Shown piece after piece: positions 1-5,680 of a DNA stretch of 5,680 nt. Both the position numbers and the translations under genes were made by a program. The notes below the pieces were generated by a model, which saw only the letters and a list, made by a program, of their open reading frames with translations, ran no database searches and was not told the DNA's origin. Source of the DNA: Campylobacteraceae bacterium (GTDB taxonomy: Bacteria; Campylobacterota; Campylobacteria; Campylobacterales; Sulfurovaceae); contig JALVVQ010000326.1 in the NCBI GenBank assembly GCA_027023325.1, positions 1 to 5,680 on the forward strand. Direction: 5' to 3'. Position 1 is the first letter of the stretch. The number at the start of each line of letters is the position of its first letter.

Positions 1-2096
1 CGAAGCATGGCATTGTTGGTCGTACCGCTCTGAGTAAACTGTGCATGGCGTCCTGTGATGAGTCTAAATTTACCCTCAGGTACCGTAAACTTCCATGCAT
101 TATGCCAGGTAGGCATCGCATCGATATTTTTGGTTGCCAAGTGATCATATTTGCAAATGACCTGCTTCTTGTCCCCCATAGTAGAGTAGAAACGCTTACC
201 TTTGGGATAATACTCAGACTCATTGGGGTTTAGCTGCTTGTGGTATTCCTCCATATGGGGATAATAAACCCCTTTCGCCTCCAGCATCTCCCATGCCTCT
301 TTACCATAGACTTTCTCCATGATCTCCTGGTTTGTCTCATGCACAGATTTTTCCCAGGCATCTGCGAGATTCCAGCCATCCTCTTCAAAGACCTTCTCTT
401 CTCCGCGTTGTGCAATCTGATCCTGGAGGTCTTTGTCATGTTTTTTACTGATTTCAAAGAGTGGTTTGGCAAGTTTTTCTGCCAATTCTTTATAGATCAC
501 CTCAGGTTCTTTTGTTTCAAAAAGTGGCTTGATCGCTGCCTTGCGTTGTACCACAGCAGGCTCCAGGAGACCATAGGCCTTGAGTGGAGAGGTGCGCTCC
601 AAATAGGAAGCTTCAGGCAATACCACATCCGCATACATCGTGGTGTCGCTTGGCAGGATATCGATCATGACATTGAGATCCATTTTTCTCAGCAGTGCTT
701 CGGTTTTGGCAGCATTAGGCACACCCATCATAGGGTTATGCTTACGCATCAACATCGCACGCACGGGATAGGGGTTTTTTCCTTCCAGTATCATGTTTCT
801 AAACACAATCCATGAACCTGATTTGAGCGTAGGAAATGCAACTCCCTCTGTATCAAACCGCTCTTTGGCTTGGGCATAAATCGGGGCATTGACATACTCA
901 GGTGGTAGCATAATAGGATTGCCATAGATATAGCCGCCTTTTTTGTCTATGTTGCCACTCAGTGCCTGGAAGATAGCCATGGCACGGCGAAGCTGATAGT
1001 CATTGGCGCTGAAAATAGAACGACGACCCGGATAGAGCACCGGAGCCTCCGAAGCCATAAACTCCCTGGCTATGGTATAGATATCTTTGGCTTTGATACC
1101 GCAGATAGGCTCTGCCCATTCTGGGGTATATTTATGAGAAAGGATATGCTGCTTATACTCCTCATACCCTACGCCATGCTTTTTCATAAATCTCTCATCT
1201 TGAAGGCTCTCGCTAAACACCACCCAGGTCATCGCCAGGATATAGGCAAGATCTGTACCGGGATTGACAGGGAGCCACTGATCTGATTTTGCCGCGGTAT
1301 TGGTAAAGCGAGGATCGATACAAACGGTCTTTTTGATGCCTCTTCTTTTGGTCTGTTTGAACATATCCTGCGTATCAGGCGTGATGATGGCCTCGGCACG
1401 GTTGGCACCCAGAATAATGAAGTAATCTGTATGCTCAAAGTCTATCTCTGGATAGATACCCAGTGTGGCGAAAAATCCTCCACCGGCGGTCTCTAGGCAG
1501 ATACTCACCTCATCCACATAGTTTGGTGTGCCCAGCTTTTGCCCTACCAGTGTCTCAAATCCTTCTTTGGAAAGTCCCTCTCCATTACAGTACCCGATCG
1601 TTGAGCGATTGTCCTTCTCCTCATCCAGTATCTGCTTGAGTCCTTTGAATTTATCGGTACCGTTGAGGATGGCCTCATAGGCTTCTTCCCAGCTCACTCT
1701 TTTGAATTTGCCTTCACCTCTCTCACCGATTCTGACCATAGGATACTTTAACCGATCAGGATCATAAGTGGTCTGTATGCCAGCATTCCCTCTGGCGCAA
1801 AGCATATTTCTTGATTTTGGAAAATAGGGATTGGGATTGAGCTTGGTAATGATACCCTCCTCCACCCGCGCGAATCCAGCACACTTGTTCACGCAGATAC
1901 CACACAGAAAAGGCACCTCTTCTGCCTTGCCCGTACCAGTTTTTGTCGTGATGGTCGCAGGCATACCGGCAGCAGCTTTATGCTCGCCGTTACCATGACC
2001 TGCAGAGAGTAGACTAGTCGCCCCAATAGTACCACCTACGATACTCATCGTAGCCGTACCCTGCAGAAATCTTCGCCTGGAAATTTCAACTTCCAT
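1..2096 (-). CDS. psrA: Tat-exported molybdopterin oxidoreductase, PsrA/PhsA type (polysulfide or thiosulfate reductase catalytic subunit), C-terminus cut by window
   Basis: Catalytic subunit of a complex iron-sulfur molybdoenzyme, probably reducing polysulfide or thiosulfate on the periplasmic side with an FeS subunit and membrane anchor encoded beyond the window. I translated it by hand: the frame is open without a stop from the ATG at 2096 to the edge, giving 698 codons. Residues 6-12 (SRRRFLQ) form a twin-arginine signal followed by a short Ala/Gly/Ser-rich segment. C65, C68, C72 and C100 give the CX2CX3CX27C [4Fe-4S] motif. C200 in VSICLETAGG is the likely molybdenum ligand. The molybdopterin-dinucleotide-binding domain begins near residue 677 (FRLITGRHAQF). 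Family members are about 750-770 residues, so some 60-90 are missing. The start is supported by AAGGAGG 7 bases upstream. Related families (PhsA, SreA, TtrA, ArrA) cannot be fully excluded; length and motifs favour PsrA/PhsA. It looks less AT-rich than the toxin-antitoxin genes. Confidence 0.88.
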   Translation of the reverse strand, partial: MEVEISRRRFLQGTATMSIVGGTIGATSLLSAGHGNGEHKAAAGMPATITTKTGTGKAEEVPFLCGICVNKCAGFARVEEGIITKLNPNPYFPKSRNMLCARGNAGIQTTYDPDRLKYPMVRIGERGEGKFKRVSWEEAYEAILNGTDKFKGLKQILDEEKDNRSTIGYCNGEGLSKEGFETLVGQKLGTPNYVDEVSICLETAGGGFFATLGIYPEIDFEHTDYFIILGANRAEAIITPDTQDMFKQTKRRGIKKTVCIDPRFTNTAAKSDQWLPVNPGTDLAYILAMTWVVFSESLQDERFMKKHGVGYEEYKQHILSHKYTPEWAEPICGIKAKDIYTIAREFMASEAPVLYPGRRSIFSANDYQLRRAMAIFQALSGNIDKKGGYIYGNPIMLPPEYVNAPIYAQAKERFDTEGVAFPTLKSGSWIVFRNMILEGKNPYPVRAMLMRKHNPMMGVPNAAKTEALLRKMDLNVMIDILPSDTTMYADVVLPEASYLERTSPLKAYGLLEPAVVQRKAAIKPLFETKEPEVIYKELAEKLAKPLFEISKKHDKDLQDQIAQRGEEKVFEEDGWNLADAWEKSVHETNQEIMEKVYGKEAWEMLEAKGVYYPHMEEYHKQLNPNESEYYPKGKRFYSTMGDKKQVICKYDHLATKNIDAMPTWHNAWKFTVPEGKFRLITGRHAQFTQSGTTNNAML

Positions 2097-2103
2097 CTAT
2101 TTG

Positions 2104-2110
2104 CCTCCTT
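2104..2110 (-). promoter_or_regulatory. Strong Shine-Dalgarno site for psrA
   Basis: The minus strand reads AAGGAGG, 7 bases before the ATG at 2096. It is the best ribosome binding site in the window and fixes the psrA start immediately ahead of the Tat signal. Confidence 0.85.
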
Positions 2111-2127
2111 GTTGTTTTGACCAATAA

Positions 2128-2133
2128 ATTATA
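2128..2133 (-). promoter_or_regulatory. Candidate -10 element for psrA
   Basis: The minus strand reads a perfect TATAAT. Transcription would start near 2121, leaving a leader of about 25 bases that contains the AAGGAGG. No good -35 hexamer lies 16-18 bases upstream (TAATAA or similar). That fits either an activator-dependent promoter or the weak -35 conservation known for Campylobacterota sigma-70 promoters. An alternative, poorer -10 (TATTGT, 2173-2168) lies 32 bases centre-to-centre from the FNR-like box. Neither has been tested. Confidence 0.5.
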
Positions 2134-2195
2134 GGTATTAAACCGTCATATTATTAGTTTACTTGATACAATAGAGCAATTTTACTTATATTAGA

Positions 2196-2209
2196 TTGAT
2201 TTCAATCAA
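2196..2209. promoter_or_regulatory. FNR/CRP-family operator, TTGAT-N4-ATCAA
   Basis: The bases read TTGAT TTCA ATCAA, an exact match to the E. coli FNR consensus, inside a 16-base perfect dyad with 7-base arms (2195-2210). A third half-site (TTGAT, 2210-2214) abuts it and forms a second, overlapping 10-base palindrome, ATCAATTGAT (2205-2214). The box centre lies about 81 bases upstream of the start predicted from TATAAT, close to a class I activator position. With the alternative TATTGT -10 it would sit at about -41.5, the class II position. Control of psrA by an FNR-like anaerobic regulator is inferred. Which CRP/FNR member binds in this organism is unknown. Confidence 0.6.
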
Positions 2210-2227
2210 TTGATAGCTATAATATAA

Positions 2228-2242
2228 ATAATCTAAGATTAT
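2228..2242. terminator. AT-rich dyad downstream of hypA, possible weak terminator
   Basis: Perfect inverted repeat ATAATC-3 nt-GATTAT, starting about 50 bases after the hypA stop. On the minus strand it is followed by TTATATT rather than a clean T tract. The stem is short and nearly all A/T, so it is at best a weak terminator for the hyp transcript and may instead belong to the psrA control region. Confidence 0.25.
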
Positions 2243-2292
2243 GTTGTGTAATATCGGTACGAATGAATATACATTTACCTATATTGAAGTGC

Positions 2293-2634
2293 TTATTCCA
2301 TCTCGAGGCTCATAAGGTACATATCCTCCCCATCGATCACTTTGACATCTGAACTTCCACACTGTACACACTGATAAGAAGCCTCATCCACTTCAAACTC
2401 TTTTTGGCATACATTGCATTGTAGTTTGATCTTTTGATAATTGATCACAAATTCTGCACTATCACAGAGTGTCCCTTCTTTGAAGGTATCGAAAGCTGTC
2501 TGCAGTAAATGGGTCTCCACGCCACTCATGGCGCCAATCTTGGTCACAACTTTTACGATCTTGGTAGCCTCATTCTCGTGGGCAATCTCTTCGCACTGAT
2601 TGAGCAGTGCTTGGACAATGCTGTATTCATGCAT
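2293..2634 (-). CDS. hypA: HypA, nickel metallochaperone for [NiFe]-hydrogenase maturation
   Basis: HypA delivers nickel, together with the GTPase HypB, to the large subunit of [NiFe]-hydrogenase in the cytoplasm. The 113-residue length is typical of the family. The protein opens with MHE, where H2 and its neighbours bind nickel. The structural zinc site is formed by C73, C76, C89 and C92 (two CXXC pairs, KLQCNVC and YQCVQC). The segment SGVETHLLQTAFD is also characteristic. It is translated from an ATG that overlaps the end of hypX by 8 bases (ATGCATGA), with AAAGGA 5 bases upstream (2640-2645), so translation is probably coupled. A strong hairpin (2649-2670) sits just before this ribosome binding site. 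In many Campylobacterota hypA follows hypE directly; here three genes lie between them. The gene is intact with no missing key residue. Confidence 0.96.
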   Translation of the reverse strand: MHEYSIVQALLNQCEEIAHENEATKIVKVVTKIGAMSGVETHLLQTAFDTFKEGTLCDSAEFVINYQKIKLQCNVCQKEFEVDEASYQCVQCGSSDVKVIDGEDMYLMSLEME

Positions 2635-4294
2635 AGTGTTCCTTTGTTGGTGTTGTAGGGGTACAACACCCTACAGATTTTAATCGTTCTGGGGTTTCTC
2701 TTGGGCAGACTTTATAGACAAATTCTTGTCGTAATGTATGAAAGTCACTCTGCTCATCCCAAAATTCTGGGTGCATCACTTCAAGCTCTTTCTCCTTGAG
2801 TGCTTCTATCTTTTCTCTGTTCTCTTCTAAGTAATCTTGTTTGTCCCAGATGAAATCATCATCATATTTGCTTTTAGCATAGGTATGTAATGCCTCATAG
2901 TAATTCTCACTGGCAAAGACTTCATCTACCATACCTAAAGACTTCGCTTTTGTCACAGAAAGTGGTAAACAGTCATCTAAAAGTGCTTGTGCCGCTTCTC
3001 TTCCCACGCGTTTAGGGAGTGTGTAGGTATGATATTCACTTCCACTAAGCCCCAAAGTTTTATAGTGAGGGTTCAGCACCACACCTTCACGACCCACCAC
3101 ATAGTCACAAGCAAGCCCCATAAAAACGCCACCTGCTCCTGCATTACGAGCAAAAGAGGCAACTGTCACTACTTCATCTGCATAGAGTATGGCAGAGACT
3201 AGGTCATTCATCGCATTAATATTTGCCCAACCATCTTCACCCTGCTTCGCAGAGTCTTCTAGTATATTGAGGTGTATACCATTGGAAAAAAAGTCCATAC
3301 CACCTATGAGTACCAACACTTCACATTGTGTTTTTAGATACTCCACTGCATACTTGAGTCGTATGCACTGAGCCGTATTCATTGCCCCATTATGAAAGCC
3401 AAAACAGAGGTAGGCTACATTGTCCCGTTCCTCCATACTTACTTCATAAAAGGTCTCATAACTTTTATCAAAAATCAGAGGCAAACGTTCTTCTTTGATG
3501 CCTTGCAGTTTCTCTTTCAGTACATAAGTAGCAGGAAGTTTAAAGCCTCCTACAACTTTCAAATGTGTTATCCACACTGCACCATCTATGGTACCTAGAC
3601 AGATAGCCCCATCACGCTTGGCAAGTATCTCTTTAGGGTTGCCTTTAAACTTCTCTTCTTTGTGTACGCCGTAGAGATAGCAAGCAACTCCAAGTATCTC
3701 ATCTAACACACCAGGCAAAGAGTCAGAGAGGTAGATTTTATCGATGATGGTATGCGTGGTATCACGCTCCCAGTCTATGACTCTTTTAGCTTGAGTAAAA
3801 TGCTCATGTATAGGGTTAAGCTTTTGAGGTACACTCTTCTCTTTCTCTATGTTTTCAAACAATCCATCTAAAGCATCTAACGAAGCTTTGACTATCTCTT
3901 GTCTATAGAGTGATGCTTTGTAAGTGTCTCGTACTCTAAAATGTTGCTCAGCATAGATGTCTCCACCATCATACTCACTATTGGCATGAAGCACCACAAG
4001 TCCCCACTCTTTGGTATAACTTTGCAAGGCATATTCCAAGGCATTTGGTCCTCTGTCCCCTCTGGGTCCCGGGTGAAAGATGTATGTTGGGTAATTCTCG
4101 TAGATACTTGCAGGCAAATACACTTTAAGAAAGGGACAGAGTATCAACTCTGGCTCGTAAGCTTCTATCTCCTCTAACATTTGACTCTCATCAATAGCAA
4201 AACATACACATACTTCATGTCCTTTGTCTTGTAGTCTCGTATAGACTGCTTGGGTTTGGGAGTTGAAGGCGGTGACTAGGAGGAGTAGTTGCAT
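2627..4294 (-). CDS. hypX: HypX, formyl-THF-dependent CO-ligand synthase for [NiFe]-hydrogenase
   Basis: HypX (HoxX) converts the formyl group of 10-formyl-tetrahydrofolate, through formyl-CoA, to CO for the NiFe(CN)2CO site. In studied organisms it supports hydrogenase maturation in the presence of oxygen. The 555-residue length matches the family. Residues 1 to about 270 are the formyltransferase-like half, with the signature HPGPRGDRGPNAL at 74-86. Residues from about 285 to 460 are an enoyl-CoA hydratase (crotonase) fold with GGMDFFSNGIHLN (331-343), AGAGGVFMGLACD (385-397) and GLSGSEYHTYTLP (415-427). Y411 and E420 are the likely catalytic Tyr/Glu; that mapping is inferred. The start MQLLLLVTAFNS matches family N-termini. 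It lies 3 bases after the toxin stop with no visible Shine-Dalgarno, suggesting translational coupling. The last 15 residues (VGCCTPTTPTKEHYA) look like an added tail and coincide with a hairpin. Confidence 0.95.
   Translation of the reverse strand: MQLLLLVTAFNSQTQAVYTRLQDKGHEVCVCFAIDESQMLEEIEAYEPELILCPFLKVYLPASIYENYPTYIFHPGPRGDRGPNALEYALQSYTKEWGLVVLHANSEYDGGDIYAEQHFRVRDTYKASLYRQEIVKASLDALDGLFENIEKEKSVPQKLNPIHEHFTQAKRVIDWERDTTHTIIDKIYLSDSLPGVLDEILGVACYLYGVHKEEKFKGNPKEILAKRDGAICLGTIDGAVWITHLKVVGGFKLPATYVLKEKLQGIKEERLPLIFDKSYETFYEVSMEERDNVAYLCFGFHNGAMNTAQCIRLKYAVEYLKTQCEVLVLIGGMDFFSNGIHLNILEDSAKQGEDGWANINAMNDLVSAILYADEVVTVASFARNAGAGGVFMGLACDYVVGREGVVLNPHYKTLGLSGSEYHTYTLPKRVGREAAQALLDDCLPLSVTKAKSLGMVDEVFASENYYEALHTYAKSKYDDDFIWDKQDYLEENREKIEALKEKELEVMHPEFWDEQSDFHTLRQEFVYKVCPRETPERLKSVGCCTPTTPTKEHYA
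2649..2670. repeat. 9-bp stem hairpin with a competing overlapping hairpin, before hypA
   Basis: On the plus strand GGTGTTGTA-GGGG-TACAACACC is a perfect inverted repeat with 9-base arms and a 4-base loop. In the hyp mRNA the loop is CCCC. A second pairing shares these bases and excludes the first: 2654-2660 (TGTAGGG) with 2669-2675 (CCCTACA), 7 base pairs. The structure ends 3 bases before the hypA ribosome binding site and lies within the last codons of hypX. No T tract follows on either strand, so it is not a standard intrinsic terminator. It may gate hypA translation, mark an RNA processing site, or be a small repeat remnant. Confidence 0.6.
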
Positions 4295-4297
4295 AGA

Positions 4298-4717
4298 CTA
4301 TTTTGTATTTTTTATCTCAATATCTAAACTAACAAACCCATTATCATTAGTCACAATCAAGTCTGCATCCACTTTTTTAGCACATACATACTGCATAGCA
4401 TCCTCATAGTCTTTATGCTTAGATTTACTATCAATACATAATTCTAAAGCCATCTCTACATCAAGGGGGTCAATAGAGACCAATGTAAAAATCTCATGTA
4501 CAAATTGCATTTTTTCTAGTACCTGTTCGGTATTTAATGTTAAACGATTTGATAAAATATAAAAAAGGTTAGAGAGAGTATCAGTATTTATAAAGAGTTC
4601 ATTATTTGTCTCTTCAAGATGATAAGCAACATAAGCAAAACTACTCTCATGTAATTTTCTTTCGTTGTCACACATGTCTATAACAATATTTGTATCTACA
4701 TATATATTATTTTGCAC
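4298..4717 (-). CDS. PIN-domain toxin (VapC-like ribonuclease) of a type II toxin-antitoxin pair
   Basis: Predicted metal-dependent endoribonuclease of 139 residues. The opening IYVDTNIVID carries the first PIN acidic residue, D8. The segment TDTLSNLFYILSNRL (45-59) resembles the PIN_3-type subgroup, in which the usual second acidic residue is often Asn (here N50). KDYEDAMQYVCAKK (102-115) supplies D103, E105 and D106, and IVTNDNGF (121-128) supplies D125. The start is GTG at 4717; a stop (TAG, 4735-4733) lies six codons upstream in frame and no later start preserves the first beta strand. AAAGAG 9 bases upstream is a weak ribosome binding site. It overlaps the antitoxin gene by 11 bases, as expected for a coupled module. 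The region is visibly AT-rich compared with psrA, consistent with horizontal gain. The RNA target is unknown, and the VapC name is by fold only. Confidence 0.85.
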   Translation of the reverse strand: MQNNIYVDTNIVIDMCDNERKLHESSFAYVAYHLEETNNELFINTDTLSNLFYILSNRLTLNTEQVLEKMQFVHEIFTLVSIDPLDVEMALELCIDSKSKHKDYEDAMQYVCAKKVDADLIVTNDNGFVSLDIEIKNTK

Positions 4718-4952
4718 GGTGTACTGCTCTTTCTATACGAATTTGTTTTAAGTCAATGTCACCAATTTTACCAGATAGTGACCCTTTAAGTTTCTCTAAG
4801 GCAATAAGCTTTCTTTTTCGCTTCTCTTCTCTAAAATCTTTTTCTATCAATTCTTCTAGGTATTGCGTTTGTGTTTTTTTGTCTCTTTTGGCTTTTTCTT
4901 CTAAGTGCTTTGCCGTCTCTTCATTGAAATTAAAATTCTTACGTATCGTCAT
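4707..4952 (-). CDS. Ribbon-helix-helix antitoxin partner of the PIN toxin
   Basis: Small basic protein of 81 residues. Residues 1 to about 45 (beta strand TIRKNFNFN, then helices around EETAKHLEEKAKRD and TQTQYLEELIEKDF) fit a ribbon-helix-helix DNA-binding dimer of the CopG/Arc type. The rest, rich in Lys, Arg and Glu, would be the toxin-neutralising tail. The start at 4952 has AAGGA 6 bases upstream (4959-4963). It comes first in the module and overlaps the toxin start by 11 bases (GTGCAAAATAA). Autorepression through the ATGTATA repeats upstream is likely by analogy with RHH antitoxins but not shown. The gene lies 54 bases after the hypE stop, so it may be transcribed both from hypE and from its own promoter. 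Confidence 0.8.
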   Translation of the reverse strand: MTIRKNFNFNEETAKHLEEKAKRDKKTQTQYLEELIEKDFREEKRKRKLIALEKLKGSLSGKIGDIDLKQIRIERAVHRAK

Positions 4953-4964
4953 GACATATCCTTT

Positions 4965-5000
4965 TATACATATTATCTATACATATCATACCATATACAT
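4965..5000 (-). promoter_or_regulatory. Three direct ATGTATA repeats, candidate antitoxin operator/promoter
   Basis: Within the 54-base hypE-antitoxin gap the minus strand carries ATGTATA three times (5000-4994, 4984-4978, 4971-4965), with start-to-start spacings of 16 and 13 bases. GATAAT (4977-4972) could serve as a -10. RHH antitoxins commonly bind short repeats over their own promoter, which makes this the natural autoregulatory site. The gap is very AT-rich, so some of the repetition could be chance. Confidence 0.4.
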
Positions 5001-5006
5001 ACAAAT

Positions 5007-5680
5007 TTAGCAAATTCTCGGTAACAACTCACCCGTAGGCAAGTCTAAAAACCGTTTTGTACCCCAAGAGGAGTTTAGTATGACCCTACCTATATGTTGT
5101 TGGCTTACAGTAGCGATAACAGCTGATGTTGCATGTGTTTGCTGCAGCACTTCCAAAGCTTTAGCCTCATCTTCTTTGTTTACGCAAAGCACAAATGTCC
5201 CCTCATTGGCAAGGTCAACCGCTTCAAATCCAAGCATCTCACAGATTCCTCTTACCTCTTCTTGTACAGGGATACTCTCTTCTGTTACTTCTACACAAAC
5301 GTCTGAACTTTTTGCCCATTCATTAAGTACAGCACTTACTCCTCCACGGGTAGCATCACGCATCGCTACGATGTTTATGTTTGAGTTCATGAGGGCTTTT
5401 ACCTGCGGATAGAGTGAGGCACAATCTGTCTGAAGTGAGCTTGCTAACGCTATGCCTTCACGAGCAGCAAAGATAGTTGCTCCATGTGCACCTACATCAC
5501 GAGAGACTAAGATACTCATGCCCTCCTCTAGTCCTGAGGCGGTGATACCCTGATGCTCTATCTCTCCTATGCCTGTGGTGTTGATGAAGAGTTTATCGAC
5601 TGCACCTTTGGGTACAACTTTAGTATCTCCACCTACAACGATAGCTCCGATTATCTCCAGTTCTGTCTTCATAGACTTGA
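5007..5680 (-). CDS. hypE: HypE, carbamoyl dehydratase for hydrogenase CN ligands (N-terminus outside window)
   Basis: HypE takes a carbamoyl group from HypF onto its C-terminal cysteine and dehydrates it with ATP to thiocyanate, the source of the CN ligands passed to HypC/HypD. The visible part is 223 residues of a protein usually about 330-340 long, so roughly 110 N-terminal residues lie beyond the window. The ATG at 5672 is internal: the frame stays open through Ser and Lys codons to the edge, and SM-KTELEIIGA aligns to mid-protein HypE. Visible landmarks, numbered from that Met, are GGDTKVVPKGAVDK (from 14; AIRS-type nucleotide site), AHGATI (62-67), DATRGG (106-111) and the diagnostic C-terminus LPRIC with catalytic terminal Cys. 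The stop TAA follows directly. Downstream lies the toxin-antitoxin pair rather than the hypA expected in many relatives. Confidence 0.96.
   Translation of the reverse strand, partial: KSMKTELEIIGAIVVGGDTKVVPKGAVDKLFINTTGIGEIEHQGITASGLEEGMSILVSRDVGAHGATIFAAREGIALASSLQTDCASLYPQVKALMNSNINIVAMRDATRGGVSAVLNEWAKSSDVCVEVTEESIPVQEEVRGICEMLGFEAVDLANEGTFVLCVNKEDEAKALEVLQQTHATSAVIATVSQQHIGRVILNSSWGTKRFLDLPTGELLPRIC

Noticed and set aside
240..815. 191-codon open frame on the plus strand
   Set aside because: It is the exact antisense register of the psrA codons; psrA has a Tat signal, FeS motif and Shine-Dalgarno, while this frame shows no recognisable protein features.
2649..2670. Intrinsic terminator between hypX and hypA
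   Set aside because: Strong stem but no T tract on either strand, and hypA begins immediately downstream with overlapping reading frames.
4690..5010. 106-codon plus-strand frame over the toxin-antitoxin region
   Set aside because: Antisense to the antitoxin and its leader; hydrophobic look is a by-product of the Lys/Glu-rich antitoxin codons.
4250..5010. Insertion sequence or transposon carrying the toxin-antitoxin pair
   Set aside because: No transposase, terminal inverted repeats or target-site duplication seen around the module by eye.
5080..5412. 110-codon plus-strand frame
   Set aside because: Lies fully antisense to the conserved hypE coding sequence and shows no family features.
5007..5672. 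A complete 221-residue protein starting at the ATG at 5672
   Set aside because: The frame continues open to the window edge, and the N-terminal domain of HypE is missing; the ATG is an internal Met of a longer gene.
1..5680. CRISPR arrays, tRNA or rRNA genes
   Set aside because: No regularly spaced repeats and no tRNA- or rRNA-like stretches; nearly all of the window is protein coding.

Overview
The window reads as a chromosomal segment of a sulfur- and hydrogen-metabolising bacterium, most likely a Campylobacterota (epsilonproteobacterial) chemolithotroph of the Sulfurovum/Sulfurimonas kind. This is inferred from the pairing of a polysulfide-reductase-type molybdoenzyme with [NiFe]-hydrogenase maturation genes, from protein style, and from moderate-to-low GC; no taxonomic marker is present. 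All six genes lie on the minus strand, so transcription runs from high to low coordinates. Both edge genes are cut by the window: the first gene lacks its N-terminus and the last lacks its C-terminus.

In order of transcription, 5680-5007 is the C-terminal two thirds of hypE. A 54-base AT-rich gap follows, with three copies of ATGTATA. Next comes a type II toxin-antitoxin pair: a ribbon-helix-helix antitoxin (4952-4707) overlapping a GTG-started PIN-domain toxin (4717-4298). Three bases after the toxin stop begins hypX (4294-2627), which overlaps hypA (2634-2293) by 8 bases. The cassette therefore has the structure hypE - antitoxin - toxin - hypX - hypA, with a toxin-antitoxin module inside a hydrogenase maturation operon. 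A strong hairpin with a competing alternative sits at the hypX end, directly in front of the hypA ribosome binding site.

A 196-base non-coding region (2292-2097) follows. It holds a weak AT-rich dyad after hypA, a perfect TTGAT-N4-ATCAA (FNR-type) box, a perfect TATAAT and a strong Shine-Dalgarno sequence. It leads into a Tat-exported molybdopterin oxidoreductase of the PsrA/PhsA type (2096 to the window start), which is open through the edge and lacks roughly its last 60-90 residues.

Functionally, HypE (CN ligand), HypX (CO ligand under oxic conditions) and HypA (nickel delivery) build the NiFe(CN)2CO site of hydrogenase. The neighbouring PsrA-type enzyme would reduce polysulfide or a related sulfur compound with electrons that could come from that hydrogenase. 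The points most worth a second look are the toxin-antitoxin insertion in the hyp operon, the O2-tolerant CO-synthesis gene beside an apparently FNR-controlled anaerobic reductase, and the overlapping hairpins before hypA.
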